Source: Rhodocyclaceae bacterium (GTDB lineage: Bacteria > Pseudomonadota > Gammaproteobacteria > Burkholderiales > Rhodocyclaceae). From it: a stretch of 5,531 bases of DNA. The stretch is taken from positions 1 through 5,531 of the forward strand of contig JADLGU010000316.1 in NCBI GenBank assembly GCA_020849155.1, in the 5' to 3' direction. Shown one piece after another: positions 1-4,089 of the stretch. The notes below the pieces were generated by a model that was not told the origin of the DNA, did no database searches, and saw only the letters and a program-made list of their open reading frames with translations. Made by a program: the position numbers and the translations under genes. Numbering within the stretch: the stretch's first letter is position 1; every line of letters starts with the position of its first letter.

Positions 1-496
1 GCCAGTAGGGCAGGAAGCGGGCCACGGTGTCCTTCAGGCATTCGGTCGGGGTGGCCGCAGCGGCCCGCTCGGCGGCATAGCGCGGATTGGCCAGCTGGGC
101 GGCCAGACGCTCGTCGCCCTGCTCCAGCGGCGGCGGCGGGGTGTCGTAGGCGCGGCGCCAGACCTTGACCTGGGCCTCGCCGTACTTCTCGGCCGTCTCG
201 GTCTTGTTGAGCCCCTGCAGGGCGCCGTAGTGGCGCTCGTTCAGCCGCCAGGAATGCTCGACCGGGATCCACATCCGGTCCATCTCGTCGAGCACGGTCC
301 ACAGGGTGCGGATGGCGCGCTTGAGCACCGAGGTGTAGGCAATGTCGAAGGCGAAGCCGGCTTCCTTCAGCAGCAGGCCGGCCTGCTTGGCCTCGGCGCG
401 GCCCTTGTCGGTGAGGTCGACATCGGTCCAGCCCGTGAAGCGGTTTTCCTTGTTCCAGGCCGATTCGCCATGGCGCAGCAAGACGATTTTTTTCAT
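1..496 (-). CDS. gpmA: 2,3-bisphosphoglycerate-dependent phosphoglycerate mutase (partial, 3' end beyond window)
   Basis: This cytosolic enzyme interconverts 3-phosphoglycerate and 2-phosphoglycerate in glycolysis and gluconeogenesis through a phosphohistidine intermediate. Reading leftward from the ATG at 496-494, the protein starts MKKIVLLRHGES, with the family RHGE motif at residues 8-11 and the phosphorylated histidine at H9. NKENRFTGW follows at about 15-23. NERHYGALQG begins at N86, and its E87 matches the proton-donor glutamate of the E. coli enzyme. The visible 165 codons end in a LPYW motif typical of GpmA. The second catalytic histidine, expected near residue 182, and the C-terminus lie outside the window. 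The gene is divergent from the ArsR gene. No Shine-Dalgarno is visible: its leader just upstream of the ATG is C-rich, the complement of the G-run at 503-524. Confidence 0.97.
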   Translation of the reverse strand, partial: MKKIVLLRHGESAWNKENRFTGWTDVDLTDKGRAEAKQAGLLLKEAGFAFDIAYTSVLKRAIRTLWTVLDEMDRMWIPVEHSWRLNERHYGALQGLNKTETAEKYGEAQVKVWRRAYDTPPPPLEQGDERLAAQLANPRYAAERAAAATPTECLKDTVARFLPYW

Positions 497-502
497 GATT
501 TC

Positions 503-524
503 GGGAGGGGGCGCGTAGGGGGGG
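503..524 (+). other. G-rich tract with quadruplex-compatible spacing
   Basis: The plus strand carries GGG, GGGGG and GGGGGGG runs separated by one base and by CGCGTA. Four G3 tracts can be drawn at 503-505, 509-511, 518-520 and 522-524, with loops of 3, 6 and 1 bases, which fits the usual G3N1-7 pattern. It sits 7-28 bases upstream of the gpmA start, so the gpmA transcript would have the C-rich complement exactly where a ribosome binding site is expected. The spacing is read directly from the sequence; folding and any function are inference. Confidence 0.45.
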
Positions 525-559
525 AGTTAAACCGGCGTCTGGCCGGCATGAAAGTATTT

Positions 560-572
560 TATAATATTCACT
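560..572 (+). promoter_or_regulatory. Predicted -10 element (TATAAT) for the ArsR-led operon
   Basis: A perfect TATAAT lies at 560-565 inside an AT-rich patch of otherwise GC-rich DNA. The -35 region at about 537-543 (GTCTGGC) is a poor match to TTGACA, so this would be a weak or activator-assisted sigma70-type promoter. Transcription would begin near 572, leaving a leader of about 20 bases before the GTG at 593. This excludes the ATG at 548 as the start of the regulator. The imperfect dyad TGAA-N14-TTCA (549-552 and 567-570) overlaps the -10 and is a candidate autoregulatory operator. Confidence 0.5.
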
Positions 573-592
573 GCAGCAATTGGACAGGCCCC

Positions 593-916
593 GTGGACCT
601 CATCACCGACCTCATCGACAAGCAGGAGCACATCGAGACCGCCGCCCGGGCGCTGAAGGCCATCTCGCATCCCCTGCGCCTGAAGATCCTCTGCGTCATC
701 GGCGACCAGGAAGCCTGCGTCCAGGAGATCGTCGATGCCGTCGGCACCTCGCAAAGCAACATCTCGCAGCACCTGGCCATCCTGCGCGACAAGGGCGTGC
801 TGCTGACGCGCAAGGACGCTAACCGGGTCTATTACCGCGTCGGCGACCAGCGCACCCTGCAGCTCATCGTGCTGATGCGCGAAGTCTTTTGCGGCGTTCC
901 CCACTCGAAGAAATAA
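593..916 (+). CDS. ArsR/SmtB-family transcriptional regulator, candidate persulfide/redox sensor
   Basis: This is a 107-residue winged-helix repressor of the ArsR/SmtB family, normally a DNA-binding dimer. SHPLRLKIL (25-33) is the characteristic N-terminal helix signature. TSQSNISQHLAILRDKGVL (52-70) is the recognition helix-turn-helix, and RKDANRVYYRV (73-83) the beta wing. The arsenic motif ELCVCD is not intact (EACVQE, only C42), which argues against a classical arsenite sensor. C34 in ILC and C100 in REVFCG are 66 residues apart, the spacing of the sensing cysteines in SqrR and BigR. GTG 593 is preferred as start: GGACAGG (582-588) precedes it, it fits family length, and the predicted transcript begins after the upstream in-frame ATG 548. 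The rhodanese gene follows 11 bases after the stop. Family assignment is firm; the sulfide-sensing role is inference. Confidence 0.93.
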   Translation: MDLITDLIDKQEHIETAARALKAISHPLRLKILCVIGDQEACVQEIVDAVGTSQSNISQHLAILRDKGVLLTRKDANRVYYRVGDQRTLQLIVLMREVFCGVPHSKK

Positions 917-918
917 GC

Positions 919-923
919 GGAGG
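919..923 (+). promoter_or_regulatory. Shine-Dalgarno GGAGG selecting a TTG start
   Basis: GGAGG lies four bases upstream of TTG 928-930, immediately after the stop of the ArsR gene. It is the best ribosome binding site in the left half of the window and supports the rare TTG as the start of the rhodanese. The in-frame ATG at 889 lies inside the upstream gene, and the ATG at 952 would remove the residues preceding the membrane segment. Confidence 0.7.
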
Positions 924-927
924 CAGT

Positions 928-1332
928 TTGGATTTCCTCAAGGACAACCTGATGTGGGTCGGCCTTGCCGCATTCAGCGGCGGCATGTTCCTCTGGCAGA
1001 CCTGGCAGGCGCGTGGCGCCGCGGTCTCGCCGATGCAGGCGACGATGATGATCAACCGCGAGGAGGCCGTCGTGGTCGACGTGCGCGAGCCGGCCGAGTA
1101 TGCCGGCGGCCACATCCCGAATGCCCGCCATATCCCGCTTTCGCAGTTCGACAAGCGCCTGCCCGAGCTGGACAAGTACAAGGGACGCGCGGTCATTGTC
1201 AGCTGCGCCAGCGGCAACCGCTCCTCCTCGGCCTGCAACCGGCTGCGCCGCGCCGGCTTCGAGAAGGTGTTCAACCTCAGCGGCGGCGTTTCCGCCTGGG
1301 ACCAGGCCGGCTTGCCGATCACCAAGAAATGA
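928..1332 (+). CDS. Membrane-anchored single-domain rhodanese (YibN-like sulfurtransferase)
   Basis: A 134-residue protein with an N-terminal hydrophobic segment (about residues 8-23, LMWVGLAAFSGGMFLW) followed by one rhodanese domain (about 34-131). The domain shows VVVDVREPAEY (48-58), GGHIPNARHIPL (60-71), the active-site loop CASGNR (93-98) with catalytic C93, and the closing LSGGVSAW (117-124). Rhodanese domains carry sulfane sulfur as a cysteine persulfide, and the predicted anchor places this one at the cytoplasmic face of the inner membrane. The layout matches enterobacterial YibN, which also precedes grxC. TTG 928 is chosen because of the GGAGG just upstream and a good N-terminal match to the family. 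The stop overlaps the grxC ATG in an ATGA, implying coupled translation. The physiological sulfur donor and acceptor cannot be told from sequence. Confidence 0.94.
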   Translation: MDFLKDNLMWVGLAAFSGGMFLWQTWQARGAAVSPMQATMMINREEAVVVDVREPAEYAGGHIPNARHIPLSQFDKRLPELDKYKGRAVIVSCASGNRSSSACNRLRRAGFEKVFNLSGGVSAWDQAGLPITKK

Positions 1333-1592
1333 AGCCGAAAATCCTCATGTACTCGACCGCGGTGTGCCCCTATTGCGTGCGTGCCGAGCAGCTTCTCAAC
1401 AGCAAGGGCGTCAGCGAGATCGAGAAGGTGCGCGTCGACCTCGACCCGGCCCGCCGCGAGGAGATGATGCAGAAGACCGGCCGCCGCACCGTGCCGCAGA
1501 TCTATATCGGCGAGCGCCACGTCGGCGGCTGCGACGAACTCTACGCCCTGGACCGCGCCGGCGAGCTGGAGCCGCTGCTGCGCGGGGCCTGA
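1329..1592 (+). CDS. grxC: Glutaredoxin 3 (GrxC type)
   Basis: An 87-residue dithiol glutaredoxin, a cytosolic thiol-disulfide oxidoreductase that reduces protein disulfides and glutathione mixed disulfides using glutathione. The active site CPYC is at 13-16 in YSTAVCPYCVRAEQLL. The glutathione-binding elements TVPQIYIG (54-61, cis-proline P56) and GGCDEL (66-71) are in place. Length matches E. coli Grx3 (83 residues). C68 corresponds to the extra non-catalytic cysteine often seen in this family. The start ATG overlaps the rhodanese stop by four bases and has only a weak upstream purine run, so translation is probably coupled. The pairing of a persulfide-carrying rhodanese with a glutaredoxin is consistent with a shared thiol/persulfide role, but this order is also a widely conserved housekeeping arrangement. 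Confidence 0.96.
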   Translation: MKPKILMYSTAVCPYCVRAEQLLNSKGVSEIEKVRVDLDPARREEMMQKTGRRTVPQIYIGERHVGGCDELYALDRAGELEPLLRGA

Positions 1593-1640
1593 TACCTTTC
1601 CAACCGCTTTCCCAACGATTCATTGACCCGGCCCTCCATC

Positions 1641-2102
1641 ATGTCCGAAACCGAACAGCCCGTTTTTTCCATCGAGAAGATCTTCGTCAAGGATCTCTCC
1701 CTCGAGGTCCCCAACGCGCCGCAGATCTTCCTCGACCGGGATCCGCCCCAGGTCGAGGTCGGCCTGCAGTCCGAGGCCGGCGGCATCGGCGACGGCGTCT
1801 TCGAGGTGGTGCTGACCGTCACCGTCACCGCCCGGCTGGGCGAGAAGACGGTGTTCCTGGTCGAGGCCGCCCAGGCCGGCATCTTCCAGGTCCGCAACGT
1901 GCCGGACGAGGAGCTGGAGCCGGTGCTGGCCATCGCCTGCCCGAACATCCTCTTCCCCTATGCCCGCGAGACGGTGTCCGACATCATCAACCGCGCCGGC
2001 TTCCAGCCGATCCTGCTGGCGCCGGTGAACTTCGAAGCCCTCTACCGCCAGCGCCTGGAGCAGCAGGCCCCGCAGCAGCCGGGCGAGATCCCGATCCAGT
2101 GA
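1641..2102 (+). CDS. secB: Protein-export chaperone SecB
   Basis: A 153-residue homologue of SecB (about 155 in E. coli), the cytosolic homotetrameric chaperone that keeps precursor proteins unfolded and delivers them to SecA at the Sec translocon. Family signatures include FSIEKIFVKDLSLEVPNAP (9-27), EVVLTVTVTARLGEKTVFLVE across the central beta strands, QAGIFQVRN, and ACPNILFPYARE followed by the LLAPVNFEALY C-terminal segment. ATG 1641 (MSETEQPVF) is chosen because it gives family length and the usual acidic N-terminus. TTG 1623 is in frame but would add an uncharacteristic TRPSI extension. No convincing Shine-Dalgarno precedes either start. The gap from grxC is 48 bases with no terminator seen. 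The C-terminus is Gln/Pro-rich and the stop overlaps the next start (GTGA). Confidence 0.97.
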   Translation: MSETEQPVFSIEKIFVKDLSLEVPNAPQIFLDRDPPQVEVGLQSEAGGIGDGVFEVVLTVTVTARLGEKTVFLVEAAQAGIFQVRNVPDEELEPVLAIACPNILFPYARETVSDIINRAGFQPILLAPVNFEALYRQRLEQQAPQQPGEIPIQ

Positions 2103-2542
2103 GCGCCGCCCGCCTCGCCGTCCTGGGGGGACTGACTTTTCTGGCGGCGTCCGCCTGGGCGCTGGAGTACCGCTCGGTCGCCGAAGCCGGGGCGGTGATG
2201 TTCGATGCCCCCTCGCAGAAGGCCCGCCCGCTGTTCGTCGTGGCCCGCGGGACGCCGGTGGAACTGGTGGTCAGCCTCGGCGAATGGCTCAAGGTGCGCG
2301 ACGCCGCCGGCGACCTGGCCTGGATGGAAAGAAAAACCCTCGCCGAACAGCGCATGCTGATCGTCACCGCCCGCAGCGCCGAAGTGCGGGCCCAGGCCGA
2401 GGCCGGCGCTCCGCTGGTGTTCGAGGCCGAGAAGGACGTGGTCCTGGAACTTCTCGAAGCCGGCCCGCCGGGCTGGGCCAGGGTGCGCCATCGCGACGGC
2501 CAGTCCGGTTTCGTCCGCGCGAACCAGGTCTGGGGTCTCTGA
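2099..2542 (+). CDS. Secreted protein with two bacterial SH3-like domains
   Basis: A 147-residue hypothetical protein beginning at GTG 2099, which overlaps the secB stop by four bases. Residues 1-21 form a typical signal peptide: a short positive N-region with R5, hydrophobic core LAVLGGLTFLAASAW, and a likely signal-peptidase I cut after AWA. The mature protein contains two bacterial SH3-like repeats, about 24-80 and 87-147. The first has LFVVARGTPVELVVSLGEWLKV, and the second has EVRAQAEAGAPLVF and WARVRHRDGQSGFVRA. Such SH3b domains often bind cell-wall peptides in periplasmic proteins, so a periplasmic envelope role is likely, but no enzymatic motif is visible. The mature part contains no cysteine and the signal peptide lacks a lipobox, so it is not a lipoprotein. 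Its product would probably be exported by the Sec pathway that SecB serves. Exact function unknown. Confidence 0.86.
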   Translation: MSAARLAVLGGLTFLAASAWALEYRSVAEAGAVMFDAPSQKARPLFVVARGTPVELVVSLGEWLKVRDAAGDLAWMERKTLAEQRMLIVTARSAEVRAQAEAGAPLVFEAEKDVVLELLEAGPPGWARVRHRDGQSGFVRANQVWGL

Positions 2543-2549
2543 CCGTCCC

Positions 2550-3536
2550 ATGAGAATCGCCGTCCTCGGCGCGGGCGCATGGGGAACGGCATTGGCCATC
2601 GCCTTTTCGCGCCGTCATGAAGCGACCCTCTGGGTTCGCGACCGAGCCCAGGCGGCCGCCATGCAGGCGGGCCGCGTCAATGCCCGCTATCTCCCCGGCT
2701 GTACCCTGCCCGACAGCCTCGGCATCGGCTCGGATTTCAGCGTTGCAGGCGACAGCGAGCTGAACCTCGTCGCGACACCGCTTGCCGGCCTGCGCGCCAC
2801 CCTGCGCCAGCTGCGCGCGGTGGCGCCCGCCATCCCCGTGCTATGGGCCTGCAAGGGGCTGGAGGCGGGCAGCCAGCTGTTGCCGCATCAGATCGTCGCC
2901 GAGGAACTGGGGCGGACGGCGCTCTGCGGGGCGCTCACCGGACCCAGTTTCGCCGAGGAGGTGGCCCGGGGCCTGCCCACCGCCATCACCCTGGCGGCGG
3001 CCGACGGCGGCTTCGCCGGGAGCATGGCCCAGGCCCTGCACAACGCGCGGCTGCGCATCTACGCCAACCAGGACGTGGTCGGCGCCGAGGTCGGCGGCGC
3101 GGTGAAGAACGTGATGGCCATCGCCGCCGGCATTTCCGACGGCATGGGCTTCGGTCTGAACGCCCGCGCGGCATTGATCACCCGCGGCCTGGCCGAGATC
3201 AGCCGGCTCGGCATGGCCTTGGGCGGACGGATGGAGACCTTCATGGGCCTGGCCGGCATGGGCGACCTGATCCTGACCTGCACCGGCGATTTGTCGCGCA
3301 ACCGCCGCGTCGGCCTGGAACTGGCGAAGGGACTGTCGCTGGAGCAGATCCTGCGCGAACTCGGCCACACCGCCGAGGGGGTCTCCAGCGCCCGCGAGGT
3401 GACGCTGCTGGCCGGGCGCCTCGGCATCGAGATGCCGATCACCCAGGCTGTCCACAGCGTTCTCTACGAAGCCGTGCCGGCCAGCCAGGCGGTCGAGCAA
3501 CTGCTCAGCCGCGACACCCGGCCGGAAGGCACTTAA
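2550..3536 (+). CDS. gpsA: NAD(P)H-dependent glycerol-3-phosphate dehydrogenase
   Basis: GpsA reduces dihydroxyacetone phosphate to sn-glycerol 3-phosphate, the backbone precursor for phospholipid synthesis, in the cytosol. The 328-residue product has family length (339 in E. coli). The Rossmann dinucleotide loop GAGAWG is at 7-12. CKG (101-103, K102), GPSFAEEVARGLPTA (131-145), the catalytic lysine K186 in GGAVKNVMAIAAG, NARAAL (204-209) and GLAGMGDL (233-240) followed by SRNRR (249-253) are all present. ATG 2550 gives the canonical MRIAVLGAGAWGTAL start and lies 7 bases after the SH3-protein stop. The ribosome binding site is weak, consistent with read-through translation within an operon. 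In enterobacteria cysE follows gpsA; here the next gene is trmL on the opposite strand, with stop codons interlocked at TTAA. Confidence 0.98.
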   Translation: MRIAVLGAGAWGTALAIAFSRRHEATLWVRDRAQAAAMQAGRVNARYLPGCTLPDSLGIGSDFSVAGDSELNLVATPLAGLRATLRQLRAVAPAIPVLWACKGLEAGSQLLPHQIVAEELGRTALCGALTGPSFAEEVARGLPTAITLAAADGGFAGSMAQALHNARLRIYANQDVVGAEVGGAVKNVMAIAAGISDGMGFGLNARAALITRGLAEISRLGMALGGRMETFMGLAGMGDLILTCTGDLSRNRRVGLELAKGLSLEQILRELGHTAEGVSSAREVTLLAGRLGIEMPITQAVHSVLYEAVPASQAVEQLLSRDTRPEGT

Positions 3537-3997
3537 TCGCTCCCTGCATAGCCGTTCTGCCGCCAGGCCTCGAACACCAGCACCGCCACGGCGTTGGAGA
3601 GGTTCAGGCTGCGGTTGCCCTTCACCATGGGCAGGCGCAGGCGCTGCTCGGGCGGGACGGCATCCAGCATCTCGGCCGGCAGGCCGCAGGTTTCCGGACC
3701 GAAGACGAAGGCGTCGCCGGGCAGGTAGCGGGGCGCGTCGAAGCGCGTCCCGCCCCGGGTGCTGACCAAAAACAGCCGGCTGCCGTGCAATGCTTCCCGG
3801 CAATCCAGCCAGTTCTCGTGAACCTTCACCTCGGCCAGGTCGTGGTAATCGAGGCCGGCCCGCGCCAGATGCCGGTCCTGCAGATTGAAACCGAGCGGCT
3901 TAACCAAATGCAGTTTTGAGCCGGTATTGGCAGTCAGGCGGATGATGTTTCCGGCATTGCCCGGGATTTCCGGCTGGAAAAGGACTACATGAAACAC
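3533..3997 (-). CDS. trmL: tRNA (cytidine(34)-2'-O)-methyltransferase TrmL
   Basis: A 154-residue SPOUT (trefoil-knot) methyltransferase, formerly YibK, that uses S-adenosylmethionine to methylate the 2'-O of the wobble nucleotide 34 in certain leucine tRNAs. Visible signatures are FQPEIPGNAGNIIRLTANTG (7-26), RAGLDYHDL (46-54), FGPETCGLP (99-107) and PMVKGNRSLNLSNAVAVLV (123-141), the last two forming the knot and cofactor site. Start is GTG (3997-3995) with AAGG seven bases upstream. Starting here gives the family-typical FHVVLFQPEIP N-terminus. C104 sits where E. coli has arginine (FGPETRGLP); that position varies in the family as I recall it, so activity is probably intact. The gene converges on gpsA, and its TAA stop interlocks with the gpsA stop. 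No intervening terminator hairpin is visible. Confidence 0.95.
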   Translation of the reverse strand: MFHVVLFQPEIPGNAGNIIRLTANTGSKLHLVKPLGFNLQDRHLARAGLDYHDLAEVKVHENWLDCREALHGSRLFLVSTRGGTRFDAPRYLPGDAFVFGPETCGLPAEMLDAVPPEQRLRLPMVKGNRSLNLSNAVAVLVFEAWRQNGYAGSD

Positions 3998-4004
3998 TTG
4001 AATA

Positions 4005-4008
4005 CCTT
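4005..4008 (-). promoter_or_regulatory. Shine-Dalgarno AAGG for trmL
   Basis: AAGG on the minus strand (CCTT on the plus strand) sits seven bases before the GTG start of trmL. It supports the GTG start; no ATG gives a family-length product. Confidence 0.55.
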
Positions 4009-4036
4009 GTGGAATAAGGGTAATTTTGCCTATGTT

Positions 4037-4065
4037 TTGCGATGTTACGATGTTTTTCAGATAAA
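4037..4065 (+). promoter_or_regulatory. Predicted sigma70-type promoter for the mshE-like gene
   Basis: TTGCGA (4037-4042, four of six matches to TTGACA) and GATAAA (4060-4065, four of six matches to TATAAT) are separated by 17 bases. They lie in the AT-rich spacer between divergent trmL and the ATPase gene. Transcription would begin near 4072, giving a leader of about 18 bases. The 7-bp direct repeat CGATGTT (4040-4046 and 4048-4054) lies between the hexamers, overlapping the end of the -35. Matches are moderate, so this is a prediction only. No convincing trmL promoter was found on the other strand. Confidence 0.4.
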
Positions 4066-4073
4066 CAAGTTTA
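4062..4073. repeat. Short inverted repeat TAAAC-AA-GTTTA
   Basis: Two perfect 5-base arms flank a 2-base centre in the spacer between trmL and the ATPase gene. The dyad overlaps the predicted -10 and transcription start of the rightward promoter, a position suited to a repressor operator. The stem is too short and too AT-rich to act as a terminator. Which protein, if any, binds it is unknown. Confidence 0.35.
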
Positions 4074-4089
4074 ACTTTATTGGGGTTGC

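Noticed and set aside
230..592. Open reading frame extending the ArsR gene upstream, with ATGs at 230 and 548
   Set aside because: The extension runs antisense through gpmA and has no family similarity. The predicted -10 at 560-565 would place the transcript start after ATG 548, and GTG 593 gives the normal ArsR length.
1593..1640. Terminator or promoter between grxC and secB
   Set aside because: No hairpin followed by a T-run and no paired -35/-10 hexamers can be seen. TTGACC at 1623 resembles a -35, but no -10 follows before or near the secB start.
1100..2098. Long plus-strand frame joined to the SH3 protein
   Set aside because: It is a shifted-frame reading of the rhodanese, grxC and secB genes with arginine/proline-rich low-complexity translation typical of GC-rich DNA. 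Only the part from GTG 2099 has a signal peptide and SH3 features.
3627..3715. TrmL C104 in FGPETCGLP as a possible inactivating change
   Set aside because: E. coli has arginine here, but as far as I recall the position varies (for example alanine) in otherwise intact homologues. The remaining cofactor-site motifs are complete, so loss of function is not supported.
2841..3803. 320-codon minus-strand open frame spanning gpsA and trmL
   Set aside because: It lies antisense to gpsA and out of frame with trmL, with no recognisable motifs and a composition typical of shadow frames.
4011..4030. Possible sigma54 promoter (GG...GC) upstream of the pilus ATPase
   Set aside because: GG and GC dinucleotides are present but not at the required 10-base spacing, and the flanking bases do not match the TGGCACG/TTGCA consensus.
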